From Peptostreptococcaceae bacterium (GTDB taxonomy: Bacteria > Bacillota > Clostridia > Peptostreptococcales > Peptostreptococcaceae), in assembly GCA_025210335.1 (NCBI GenBank), contig JAOARY010000005.1:24304-88303 (forward strand): 64,000 bases of DNA. Direction: 5' to 3'. Below, piece after piece: positions 34,834 to 45,400 of the stretch. Within the stretch, counting starts at the first letter, position 1; every line of letters starts with the position of its first letter. The translations under genes were made by a program, and so were the position numbers. Below the pieces are notes generated by a model. It worked only from the letters and a program-made list of their open reading frames with translations, was not told the DNA's origin and made no database searches.

Positions 34834-34938
34834 AATAAAAATTATTAAAAATTATGATTTTAAATGTTTTTAGAAATAAATTTATGGGTATTAATTACCT
34901 GCTTAAACAGAAATTGAATAAAAATTGTCTTTAATTCT

Positions 34939-34972
34939 TTATACATTATAGATTATAGTGTATAATTTTTTT
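34939..34972 (+). terminator. Rho-independent terminator before the pglF-like gene
   Basis: A 12-bp stem (34939-34950 with 34954-34965, one G-U position) with a 3-base loop leads into T7. It ends the dynamin-like/coiled-coil transcript. Confidence 0.75.
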
Positions 34973-34998
34973 GTGATAAAAAGCTAGGGGTGAAAAAT

Positions 34999-36909
34999 TT
35001 GGATAAAAAAAGAATAAGAATAATGCTTCTTTTGATTGTTGATATACTTATTGTAAATGCAGTTTATTACATGGCCTTATATTTAAGATTTGATGGAAAT
35101 ATAGATATGCAGTATTTACAAGTTTATGAATCAAGTTTTTTATATCTTACTGTTATTAAGATTGCAGTATTTTGGTATTTTAAATTATATGAAAGTATAT
35201 GGAAGTATGCAAGTATTGAAGAAATGAGTCAAATCATAATAGCTTGTATTGTAGCCAATATGGGTTGTATTACATATATAGCACTAAATCATTCTATGTT
35301 ACCTAGGTCAGTGTATGTAATCGTTGGAATGCTTGATATGGCATTTGTTGGTGGAGTTAGATTGAGTTATAGAACCATAAGAAGATTAAAATCTACATCT
35401 AATTTAAAAGGAAGTAAAAAAAGAGTATTAGTTGTAGGTGGTGGAGATGCAGGAGCTATAGTTATAAAAGAATTTAAAAATCATAAAGAATTAAATAGTA
35501 ATCCCGTTGCAATAATAGATGATGATGTAACAAAAGAGGGTAGACTTATAAATGGTGTGCCTGTTGTTGGACAAAGATATGATATTATGGGAGCTGTTCA
35601 CAGATATACTATTGATGAGATAGTTATTGCTATTCCCTCAATAGAGAAGTCAGATTTAAGAGAAATTATAGGGGAAGCTGAAAGAACTAAAGTCAAAGTT
35701 AGGATTCTTCCAGGTATTTATGAACTTATAGATGGGCAAGTGGATATATCTAAGATTCGTGATGTTCAAATAGAAGATTTGCTTGGGAGAGATCAAGTTA
35801 AATTAGATAATAAAAATATAAATGAATATATTGAAAATAAAACTGTATTGGTAACTGGTGGAGGAGGCTCTATTGGTTCGGAACTTTGTAGACAAATAGC
35901 AAAATTTAGACCTTCAAAGCTTATTATATTAGATATTTATGAAAATAATGCTTATGATATTCAAAATGAATTAAAAGCAAAGTATGGAGAGATGTTAAAT
36001 TTAAAGGTATTGATTGCATCTGTTAGAGATGCAAAGAATATAGATAATATAATGAAAGAATATAGACCAAATGTGGTATTCCATGCAGCGGCACATAAGC
36101 ATGTACCTTTAATGGAGGATAGCCCAAAAGAAGCTATTAAGAATAATGTATTTGGTACTTTTAATGTTGTTAATGCAAGTGACAAATATAATGTAAATAA
36201 ATTTGTATTAATATCAACGGACAAAGCGGTTAATCCGACTAATATAATGGGTGCTAGTAAAAGACTTTGTGAGATGGTAGTTCAAGCATTTAGCAAAAAA
36301 AGTTCAAATACAGAGTTTGTTGCAGTTAGATTTGGAAATGTGCTTGGAAGCAATGGGAGTGTTATACCATTATTTAAGAAACAAATTGAAAATGGTGGAC
36401 CTATTACCGTAACTCATGAGGATATAATAAGATATTTTATGACTATACCAGAAGCAGCACAACTTGTGATTCAAGCAGGTTCAATGGCTAAGGGTGGAGA
36501 GATATTTGTACTTGATATGGGTGAGCCGGTAAAAATTATAGATTTAGCAAAGGATTTAATAAGACTTTCTGGATTTGAAGAAGATGAAATTGGAATAAAA
36601 ATTACAGGACTTAGACCTGGAGAAAAATTATATGAAGAACTTCTTATGGATGAAGAGGGTATTAAATCTACTACACATCATAAGATATTTATAGGTAAGC
36701 CTATATTTAAAGATTATGAATTTATAATAAATACATTAAAGTCTTTGGATAATGGAATTAAGACTCTTGATAATAAAGGATTAAAGGAATTGGTCTCGCA
36801 AATTGTACCAACTTATAAAAGTAATAAGGAAGTAAATAATAAATTCATAAAAGCTGAAATAAAGGATTCTTCAAAAGAAGAGTTGAAAGTTTCGAAGAAT
36901 GTTATATAG
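34999..36909 (+). CDS. Membrane-bound UDP-GlcNAc C6-dehydratase, C4-reductase-less (PglF/FlaA1/CapD family)
   Basis: The product has 636 residues. Four N-terminal membrane helices (~8-110) are followed by a CoA-binding-like Rossmann domain ('VVGGGDAGAIVIKEF') and then the catalytic SDR domain: 'VTGGGGSIGSELCRQIA' (~286-302) and 'STDKAVNPTNIMGASKR' (~405). Met replaces the catalytic Tyr, as in PglF. It makes UDP-4-keto-6-deoxy-GlcNAc for the aminotransferase at 14760-15974. It is separated from that operon by 20 kb and has its own transcript between two terminators. TTG 34999 has TAGGGGTG 7 bp upstream; a GTG at 34990 overlaps this site. It could also serve other glycans. Confidence 0.88.
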   Translation: MDKKRIRIMLLLIVDILIVNAVYYMALYLRFDGNIDMQYLQVYESSFLYLTVIKIAVFWYFKLYESIWKYASIEEMSQIIIACIVANMGCITYIALNHSMLPRSVYVIVGMLDMAFVGGVRLSYRTIRRLKSTSNLKGSKKRVLVVGGGDAGAIVIKEFKNHKELNSNPVAIIDDDVTKEGRLINGVPVVGQRYDIMGAVHRYTIDEIVIAIPSIEKSDLREIIGEAERTKVKVRILPGIYELIDGQVDISKIRDVQIEDLLGRDQVKLDNKNINEYIENKTVLVTGGGGSIGSELCRQIAKFRPSKLIILDIYENNAYDIQNELKAKYGEMLNLKVLIASVRDAKNIDNIMKEYRPNVVFHAAAHKHVPLMEDSPKEAIKNNVFGTFNVVNASDKYNVNKFVLISTDKAVNPTNIMGASKRLCEMVVQAFSKKSSNTEFVAVRFGNVLGSNGSVIPLFKKQIENGGPITVTHEDIIRYFMTIPEAAQLVIQAGSMAKGGEIFVLDMGEPVKIIDLAKDLIRLSGFEEDEIGIKITGLRPGEKLYEELLMDEEGIKSTTHHKIFIGKPIFKDYEFIINTLKSLDNGIKTLDNKGLKELVSQIVPTYKSNKEVNNKFIKAEIKDSSKEELKVSKNVI

Positions 36910-36930
36910 ATATTTATAATTAAAAAATCT

Positions 36931-36977
36931 AAAAAACAGTATAGGAATGATATTTATCATTTTTATACTGTTTTTTT
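36931..36977 (+). terminator. Rho-independent terminator of the pglF-like gene
   Basis: AAAAACAGTATA / TATACTGTTTTT with inner AATGATA / TATCATT pairing and a T7 tail. Confidence 0.85.
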
Positions 36978-37073
36978 ATTTTTTTTATAAAATAATTATT
37001 AAGAAAATTTAAAGATTTAAGATGTTGATAAAATGAAAATATTGCAATAGAATCTAATTAAAGGGGTGATTAG

Positions 37074-37586
37074 ATGGATAATGTAAAACTATATGATTTA
37101 GATGCATATAAAAGGAAAAAGCAAGATATGATAAGAAAAAAATTAAATGAAGAAAAACAAAATAATAAGATTAAAATTAAAGAAAAAGAAGATATAGCAG
37201 TACCCTGCCCCTTAAGAAAACGACTTTATGCATTTTTTATAGATCTTATTTTTATATCTTCACCATTTGCATTGGATAAAATATTATTTGGTGAGGGGAA
37301 TTTTAATTTTTTTATAACTTTTTTTAGTGCAACAGCAGTGTATCTTATAGAGATATATTTTTGGGAAAGTGGTCAAACTTTAGGTAAATTTTATATGGAT
37401 ATAAAAGTTGTAAATTCTAAAGATAATGAAGTGTTTGATTTTTCGATGATGTTTGTAAGGACATTTATAGGAAAGATGATGCTTGGATTTTTGAGTTTTG
37501 GTTTGGGGTATTTGTTTGTATTTTTAAACAGAAAAAACAAATCAATTCATGATATAGTTTGTAATTCTATGGTTGTAGATGTATAG
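37074..37586 (+). CDS. RDD family membrane protein
   Basis: The product has 170 residues. A ~45-residue lysine-rich cytosolic N-terminus is followed by an RDD domain with membrane helices at ~52-70, ~77-95 and ~130-150. The family signatures are visible: 'RLYAFFIDLIFI', 'GQTLGKFYMDIKVVN', 'FVRTFIGKMM' and 'IHDIVCNSMVVD'. RDD proteins are membrane proteins of mostly unknown function, some linked to ion transport. Ribosome binding site AAAGGGGTG. It stands alone between the pglF-like gene and the S-layer locus and may be unrelated to both. Confidence 0.85.
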   Translation: MDNVKLYDLDAYKRKKQDMIRKKLNEEKQNNKIKIKEKEDIAVPCPLRKRLYAFFIDLIFISSPFALDKILFGEGNFNFFITFFSATAVYLIEIYFWESGQTLGKFYMDIKVVNSKDNEVFDFSMMFVRTFIGKMMLGFLSFGLGYLFVFLNRKNKSIHDIVCNSMVVDV

Positions 37587-37828
37587 ATTGCTAAAGATGA
37601 TAAATTAGATGGATTAAATTTTATTGAATTTGAATGTATTTAAATATTACAATTTTATTAATTTTATTGATTTAAGTTTCAATTTAGTTTTTTAAGGTTA
37701 TATAATATATTACATTTTAACATATCGAAACAATCTCCTTTTTCAAAAATCAAATTCTTATTATTAAGTTTTTGTTTTTTGAATGAAAAAGATAAATTTT
37801 TTATTTGCCAAAAGATTTATCTTAAACT

Positions 37829-37875
37829 AAAGGAATAAATTTTTCTACTTAAAGGAAAAGTTTATTCTTTTTTTT
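37829..37875 (+). terminator. Long terminator hairpin in the intergenic region
   Basis: A ~16-bp stem (about 37830-37845 with 37855-37870; a few G-U pairs) is followed by T8. It may end the RDD transcript or an unannotated short RNA. Confidence 0.7.
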
Positions 37876-38063
37876 TACAAAAAAATGATATAAGAAAAAA
37901 TAATAATAATCTATATTTTTAATCATATTTAATTATAAATACTTAAAAATTTAGATTTTAAAATTATAGAATAATATTTCCCACAAAAATATAAAAAAAA
38001 CTGGTACAAAAGTTTTAATATTTAGAAACTAACATCTAATTTAAGGTTATATTTATCTTCCTA

Positions 38064-38072
38064 TGATATAAT
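38064..38072 (+). promoter_or_regulatory. Extended -10 promoter of the surface-protein operon
   Basis: TG-A-TATAAT is a perfect extended -10 box. The -35 is poor (AGGTTA at 38044-38049), as is usual for extended -10 promoters. Confidence 0.5.
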
Positions 38073-38280
38073 TTAGATTAGAATTATACCGATAATATAA
38101 TGGGTAATAAAAATGTATAGATTAGAAATTTTAGCATCAAAAAAATTTTTTTAAAATCCAAAATACTGTGGATTTTTAAATAGATTTATTAAAAATTAAA
38201 TACTTATAAGAGTAGAGTAAAAAATTGAATATTAAAAAAAGAATATTTTTTAATAAATAAAAAGGAGTGGTAGTAGATTT

Positions 38281-41200
38281 ATGAGTACGTTTAAAAGAAA
38301 AATATCTTTAGTACTTACATTATCTTTAATTATGATGAGCTTGACTTTTAATTTTTCTTTTGCAAGTTCATATGTTAATTTGACATTTTTATTTAAAGAT
38401 GATGATGCTAAGGATATTTTGGATGGAAGTAAGAATGTTAAGTTTAATACTGCTAAGATTTCCATGGATTTTGATAAGAGATTTATGGTAGTTGATAGTA
38501 GTAAGATAAAGATTAAATGCAATAATGAAGATGAAAATTATAAATTTAATTTTGTAGGAAGGACTGGCGGTATAGATTTTATACTAAAAGACCACTACAA
38601 TCTAAAAAAACAATCACTTTACTCTATTTATATACCTAATGATGCGGTAAAGAAAAAAGATGCAGATATATATGCACAGTCAAAAACTATTTATTTTGTA
38701 ACTAATACAGATGAAGGAGTTTATAAGACTGATATATTAAGATCTGTTACACCTGCCAATGATACAAATTCTAATGAATACAAGGATTCGTCAATTGTAT
38801 TTGAATTTGCATCAGATATTGAATTTGTTCCTGGAGTAGAAGAAAATATAAATGATTATATAAAATTAGAATCTAGTCCAATTACAAAATATATAGATGA
38901 ATATTATAAGCCTACAAATGAACAAAGTGATAGTTTATCAAATTATGATATAAAAATTACAGATAATAAGCTTATATTAGAATCTAAATATGGAAGAATT
39001 AAAGGTTTTGCAAATTACAAATTACAGCTAAAAGATAAAACTGTAAGACTTAAGGATGCAAAGCATATAACAAATTACTCTGATTATTCTACATTTGAGG
39101 TTATAGAATTTAAGACAGACAAGATAATAGAAAGCACTTATCCAACTAATAATCAAGAATTTGTTGAAGTTGAACCTGATATTACTTTTGAATTTAAATA
39201 TGATATAGATATTGTTGATATCGAAAAAATACATTTTAAAGACTACAATGCAAATAGACTTCATCTAAATAGAAATAAAATATTTATAAAAGATGGTAAC
39301 AAGCTTGTAGTAAGAATTGGGGATAGTGATGGGAAATATCCTCTAAAGAAAAATCACCTATATACTTTTGTTTTAGAAGAAGGTGCAGTTAAATTAAAAG
39401 AACATCCTATATCCAATTATGAGACTTTAATTAATTTTATAACTCAAGGAGAAGGTGATGTTCCGTATCCTACTAAATATTCTTCAGATGATGATATGAG
39501 TGATGACATTACAACTATTGATGACACTAAATTGGCTAAAGACGGTTATATATATGTCAAGATGAATGAAGATATTAGATTTGATAAGGATTTTGATTAT
39601 TCTAAGAATTTTAAATTATCTTTGATGCAATATGTTTTACCAAACCAAATAAAGCAAACACCAGATGGTGTTGATTATGGTTCAAGATATGATTATAGAT
39701 ATAATGCGAATACTATTGGTTATCATGCAGAGCTTGATAATAAATATGCAAATGATGATGACAAATATGCTAACCTAAGAGAAATTCCAATCGCTTATAC
39801 AGATTTAGATATTGTAAATGGTGATACCATAAGAATTAAGTTAGATCAAAGTAATCCAAAAACTATGTATTATCATTCAAGATATAAATTATTAATTGAT
39901 AAGTATATATTTGAAAATATGTATGGTTATAATCCAAATGAAGATATTGAGTTTGAATTTTTTACAGATGTAGATAAAAAGGATAAAGACTTAGATTGGA
40001 GACTTGATTTTATAAAGGCTGATGCTATTGAAGAATCCAAAGATGCTCCTTATAAATCATATATATTAAGAGGTGTTCCAACATATACAAAATATAAAGG
40101 AGATAATACTCAAAGACCTTTAGTTGTAAATGTGTTAGGAGAAGTTATTTTAAATCCTAGAGGTTATTCTTATTATACAGATACTACAATAAATCCGAAT
40201 CCTATAAAGATAAAGCATGATTATTTAGATGATATAACTTTTAGAGAGATAAATAGAAGTAAAAGAACTGTTGTAGTTGATAGAACTTATGCAACTAATT
40301 TAACTCAACCAGAATATAAATTATTTATAACGGATGCGGAAGTTAATCAAGATATTACTTTGGATTTTGATTCTGAGTTAGAAACTGACCCATCTGATTT
40401 AATTTGGACAACTCAAGATGCTTCTAAAGTTACTGTTAGTAAAGATGGTGTTATTAGTGCTATATCTGATACAAATGTAGTTTTAGTAAAAGGTTGGAAA
40501 AATGGTAAAGTATTTATAGAAATTAATCTAAAGGTAGAAAGAAAGCTTGCTACTGATTATTGTCAAGTTGAATACTATTATGATGAAGATGGAAATAAAA
40601 ATACTAAGATATTATTATATCCAAATAAAGATGAACTTGATTATGGTAAAAGATATACATTAGATGTTCCAAAAGGAACTTTTGTATCAAGAGATGGTAG
40701 TCTTATGGATAGATTAAATATTGAATTTATAACTAATGGAGATTTAAATGAAACAATAGGTATTGAAAAATTAGAAGGTAATATATTAAATATAGAAGAT
40801 CTTTTTAGAAATAAAAAAGGTGAGTTTTATATTCATGGTTATAATTTTAATGAAGCTATTCAAAGAATTGAACTGATACCTGTAAGTGGCTCAACTACAA
40901 TTACAGTTCCCAAAAAACATATTTATTATCAAGGACTGACTAAGATAAAGGTTGTATTAAAAGATGAGATATTAGATCAAACAATAAATCAGGGACAGGA
41001 CAATTACAAAGTAAAGATTGTATTTAAATCGAGTGCTGCTGTTACAACAACTGATTTATTTGTGGAAGTCGTTCAAATGGGTGCACCAGTAGTATTAGAT
41101 AGAATACCTGATACAAATGAGACTTTTGATGAACTTGATCTTGAACATGATGTTGATGATAATTTTACAAAGGGTAGATATTTCATGAAGATTATATTTG

Positions 41201-42414
41201 ATGATCCAGATGGAAGTTTAGAATTTGTTGAAGATGATATGGTATTATCAACAGGACTTCAAAAGCTTATGACTTCAAGAGTTACAACATCAGGAAGTAC
41301 TGCTACTATAATTGATACTGATTTTATAAATAATATCAAGGCTGTAGGAGATTTAGATGTTAAGGAATATATAAATAAATATCTATTTGTTAAAGATGTA
41401 GAAAATAAAAGAGCGACTCTATACATTCCAGTTAAAGTAATGAGAGCATCTACTTCTTATAATATAATTATCAATTCATCAATAGTTAGAAATTATGCTA
41501 AAACAAATGAAGTTATAAGATGGGATATAAAAACACAAAATGTACCAATTATATCAGATGTTATAACTGGTAGTATAATTGAGGATTATGATGATGATAA
41601 ACCAGTAATAATAAAGGGAGATAATTTCTCAGAGAATTCTAGAGTTTATCTTAATGATGAAGAAGCTGATGATGTTGATTATAAAGAAATAGAAGTAAAT
41701 GGAGTTACTTATAAATTCTTATATATATATCTTCCTGATGATTTAGATCCTGGAATATATACTATTAGAGTTAAAAATGATCAAAATCATGAAGCTATTG
41801 AATATGGGGCTTTTTCTATAGTGCAAGAAGGGGATTTTGTTCCAGATGATTATTTTGAATATCTAGATGAGGTTAGAGAAGGAATTGTAAAAAAAGATTC
41901 TAAATTAAGTGAAGGTATTATTGATATAGAAAAAAAATATAATGATGATAGTGAACTTGAATTTGATTTAGATGAGCTTATGGGTTTGAATACTTATATT
42001 AGAAAATTAAGTATTGAAGGCGATGAGGATGAATATATTAATAGTATAAAAACTTATTCTAAATGGGCTGACATAGAAGTAAGATATGCAAAGATTATAG
42101 ATGAAGATTATTCAGATGAATTTGTAATCTATCTTGGAAGAGTAGAAGATAATATCAAAAGAAATTTAAGTACGAGACTTAATAAAATTATAAAATCAGA
42201 ATTCATCCAAGTTAGAGGAGAAAATTTTGATTGTAGAGAAATTAGAGTATCTATGCCTATAATATATAAAACAAGTCCAATGCTTAGAGTTTACAGATAT
42301 GATGAAAGCCTAAGAGTATTTGAAGAAATAAGAGATATAAATGTAGATATGGTTAATAAGAAGGTGAGTTTTACTTCTTATAATCAAGGTATTTTTGTTG
42401 TTGTAGAAGAATAA
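38281..42414 (+). CDS. Large secreted surface protein with bacterial Ig-like and IPT domains
   Basis: The product has 1377 residues. A signal peptide (~1-29, 'FNFSFASS') leads into tandem SbsA-type Ig-like domains (~30-140, 145-255, 262-375), recognisable by 'FVEVEPDITFEFKYDIDI' and 'LYTFVLEEGAVKL'. A Big_2-like unit lies near 690-760 ('VSKDGVISAISDTNVVLVK'), an IPT/TIG-like unit near 1090-1180 ('KPVIIKGDNFSENSRVYL'), and an acidic helical C-terminus follows. It has no SLH or LPXTG. An adhesive or structural cell-surface layer component is likely. ATG 38281 has AAAGGAGTGG; the next gene follows 17 bp later without a terminator, so the two giant genes are cotranscribed. Confidence 0.75.
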   Translation: MSTFKRKISLVLTLSLIMMSLTFNFSFASSYVNLTFLFKDDDAKDILDGSKNVKFNTAKISMDFDKRFMVVDSSKIKIKCNNEDENYKFNFVGRTGGIDFILKDHYNLKKQSLYSIYIPNDAVKKKDADIYAQSKTIYFVTNTDEGVYKTDILRSVTPANDTNSNEYKDSSIVFEFASDIEFVPGVEENINDYIKLESSPITKYIDEYYKPTNEQSDSLSNYDIKITDNKLILESKYGRIKGFANYKLQLKDKTVRLKDAKHITNYSDYSTFEVIEFKTDKIIESTYPTNNQEFVEVEPDITFEFKYDIDIVDIEKIHFKDYNANRLHLNRNKIFIKDGNKLVVRIGDSDGKYPLKKNHLYTFVLEEGAVKLKEHPISNYETLINFITQGEGDVPYPTKYSSDDDMSDDITTIDDTKLAKDGYIYVKMNEDIRFDKDFDYSKNFKLSLMQYVLPNQIKQTPDGVDYGSRYDYRYNANTIGYHAELDNKYANDDDKYANLREIPIAYTDLDIVNGDTIRIKLDQSNPKTMYYHSRYKLLIDKYIFENMYGYNPNEDIEFEFFTDVDKKDKDLDWRLDFIKADAIEESKDAPYKSYILRGVPTYTKYKGDNTQRPLVVNVLGEVILNPRGYSYYTDTTINPNPIKIKHDYLDDITFREINRSKRTVVVDRTYATNLTQPEYKLFITDAEVNQDITLDFDSELETDPSDLIWTTQDASKVTVSKDGVISAISDTNVVLVKGWKNGKVFIEINLKVERKLATDYCQVEYYYDEDGNKNTKILLYPNKDELDYGKRYTLDVPKGTFVSRDGSLMDRLNIEFITNGDLNETIGIEKLEGNILNIEDLFRNKKGEFYIHGYNFNEAIQRIELIPVSGSTTITVPKKHIYYQGLTKIKVVLKDEILDQTINQGQDNYKVKIVFKSSAAVTTTDLFVEVVQMGAPVVLDRIPDTNETFDELDLEHDVDDNFTKGRYFMKIIFDDPDGSLEFVEDDMVLSTGLQKLMTSRVTTSGSTATIIDTDFINNIKAVGDLDVKEYINKYLFVKDVENKRATLYIPVKVMRASTSYNIIINSSIVRNYAKTNEVIRWDIKTQNVPIISDVITGSIIEDYDDDKPVIIKGDNFSENSRVYLNDEEADDVDYKEIEVNGVTYKFLYIYLPDDLDPGIYTIRVKNDQNHEAIEYGAFSIVQEGDFVPDDYFEYLDEVREGIVKKDSKLSEGIIDIEKKYNDDSELEFDLDELMGLNTYIRKLSIEGDEDEYINSIKTYSKWADIEVRYAKIIDEDYSDEFVIYLGRVEDNIKRNLSTRLNKIIKSEFIQVRGENFDCREIRVSMPIIYKTSPMLRVYRYDESLRVFEEIRDINVDMVNKKVSFTSYNQGIFVVVEE

Positions 42415-42431
42415 TTGATGGTGGTGTTAAA

Positions 42432-45400
42432 ATGTCAAGTAAAAAACATTTTATAAAAGATATAAGCAGAAGAATTCTTGGATTTCTTCTAGCTTTATCT
42501 TTGATTTTGGGTGGAGCACCGTTTGAGGCTATAAAGACGGTTTATGCTGTAGACTATGAAGTTGCAGGTATAAAAATAGAAACTGAATATGAAAAATTTT
42601 CAGATATTCCAAAGTCATTAAGAATTCAAGTTCAGTTTAATTTAAAGAATGTACAAGATGGAGATACTTTTAATCTCCCTGAAATAAGTTATACCGATTT
42701 TGGTGGTTTTTCAAATATATTAAGAAGTTCAAGTGACCGTATTGATCTTTTTGAATATATTACTACAGATCAAGCCACAATTGAAGAAATCAAAGACAAT
42801 TTACAAGGTATTAAAGTTGGAGTTGGATTTGATAATATTTATGATTTTGATTATCCTGGTTCTTATAATTTAACAGGAACTGATAGTATAGTAAAAAATG
42901 GTTCGAATTTTATTATTAAAGGGGAGCATTTCAATCCTCAAATAAATTCGGATAAGGGTGATTCACCTAGTGACAGATCTATAAATATTCCAGATTCAAA
43001 ATATGATGTTAGATATGTCAATGATAGTTCGATAGAGGTAAGAGAAATCGATGCAGGGGAATTAGGTTTAAAGACTTTAAATGTAAGTCAAATTGATAAT
43101 GTAAAAAATAGAGGCGGAACAAATGATGTTGATGTTGAAATATCAAAGAATTATTTAGACGCATTTACAATTACTGATGAATTTGATTACGAAGGTCTTA
43201 AAATGACTCCAAAAAGAGGAGAAAGAGATTCAACAGTTTATGTTACTATGAATAATGGATTTACATTTGATGAAGATTATTCAGTGTTTTTCTTAGAAAA
43301 TGATAATGTAAACTTTAATTCAGAATATCAAGTTAAGAATTCAGATATAAGAATAAGTCCAGATAAGAAAGTATTATCATTTAAAGTTCCTGATGTAAAA
43401 CAGTTGGCCTATAATGTAATACTTACTAATTTGATAACTCAAGCTGGAGATAATTTGGATAAGTATGTAACAAAGCAATCATTGCTTGGAGATTTTTTAG
43501 TTACAGCTGTTGGTTCTGGTCCTGCAATAAAGGAAATAGATCCTACTAAAGGTTCAAATAATGGTGCAGAAGTTACTATTACAGGTCTTAATTTAGAAGA
43601 ATTTGGTTATATTGATGGTATTAATAATGCAGATTTATCTGATAATAATTTAGATCAGATTGAGGTTGTTAATGAAAATATCAATACTAGTTTATTTGAT
43701 CCAGATGGTGGAGAGATTCCAGTTCAAAAAATAAAGATATCATATAAGGATGTAAGAGATAATAATAATGATCCAATCGAAGTTGTAAGAAAAATAACAA
43801 CTTTTATTGGTTCAGATGCATTAATTAAATATGATCCTGCTGATATAATATCAAGTTTTTCTTTTTCAACTTTTGAAGGTAATGCTGGTGGTAACACAGA
43901 TGATACTTATACAGTTATAACAAAGGCAACTACTGCTGAAGATGAAACTGTTGATGTTACTATTATAGTTGAAACAGAGTTTCCTAATGGAGAATATGAA
44001 AGAGCTCTTAACATTGTTACAAAGGAAGATGCATACACTTTCCTTCCTAACAATGTAAAGGGTGAGATTAAGGATGTAACACCAGATAAAATACAAGTTG
44101 TTGAAGCCGGTGTTAATTTTGCAACAAAGGAAGCCAATTCAATATTAATTGATGGTAGTGAATTTAATGTATATACTTATGAAGTTGATGGAGAGCAAGT
44201 TGTTAACTATCCAAAAGTTGATCTTGGTGGACTTGTTATAAAAAAGAAAAAAACTAATGGACATTATGATGTTGTAAGAGATCCAGATACTGCAAATGAA
44301 AAGGCTATAAGTAATGCTAGAATCGATGTCTATAATGATAAAGGTGATTTGGTAACAGGAGCTATTGGTAATTCGAAAGGGTCTAAAATTCTTATTTATC
44401 TTCCAGAGGGTATTTTAATAGATGAAGGTGATGTTGATAGAGAGGTTCCAAGAGATGTACAAGTAGCAAATCCTATTCTTGATGATTCAGGAAATGGTGG
44501 GTATTTCAAATTAGAAGAGGCACTTTCTTATGTAACAGTAGCTTCAGGTTTTCCTTCTATAGAGAATGTAGAACCTAATGTTACTGCACTTGAAGAAGGT
44601 GAAGGAATTGAAGTTACAGGTACTAACTTTGATAATGAGGCCAAAGTTTATATATCTGGTCATGAAGTAAAGATAAATTCGATTGATGATTCTCAAGATG
44701 GTAAGAGTCAGATTATAAAATTTGATTCACCGACTTTTCCAGATGTTCAAGAAGGTGAAACTGTACTTCAAGTAGTAAATCCTGATGGTGGTAGTGATTC
44801 TTACAGATTTATATTTGTAAAATCTATAAATGAAAAGCCTGAGGTCGAATCATTTGCACCAAAGAAAGGTACAAAAGATACTTTAGTTGTAGTAGATGGA
44901 AAGAATTTTGTAAATAGACAAGTTTCAGTATCAAATACTACAGGAATTAATATATATAGACTTATAGGAACAAGAATATATCTAAAAGGTGAAAATCAAA
45001 ATTCTGATGGAGATGATGTAAACCTTTATAATACAGATACAGGTCTTCAAAATGGTGTTCCAGAATTAAGAACTTATAATGCACCATCTTCAAATAGACT
45101 GATACAACTTGTTGATAATCAAGTAGAACTTGCGAATTATTATAGAGCAGTTATATTAGAAGAAAATGATGAAGGTAATACAAATTTCTATACTATAGAA
45201 TATGATGAAAATGATAATATTATCCTTTATGATGGAGGAACAAAAACTTTAGTTGGTGAGAAGAAAAATGAATTTGAGTTTATGTTTAAGGATAATGCTA
45301 TTAAGGCTGAAAGAAGTGATGGGTTAATATATAATGTTGTGGTAGGAGATTCAACTATTATACTTACAAATTCACAAGATCCATCAGATACATTCACATT

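Larger units (their letters stand above)
37587..38280 (+). other. 694-bp intergenic region before the S-layer locus
   Basis: No gene could be supported here. It contains a 9-bp hairpin (AAGATAAAT 37789-37797 / ATTTATCTT 37815-37823), a long terminator (37829-37875), and an extended -10 promoter element at 38064-38072. The leader from that promoter to the first surface-protein gene is ~200 nt, long enough to hold regulation, though I see no recognised riboswitch. Confidence 0.5.

Noticed and set aside
43866..44137. Minus-strand open frames inside the giant surface gene (and many similar ones elsewhere)
   Set aside because: They are frame shadows of long plus-strand genes, without ribosome sites or recognisable products.
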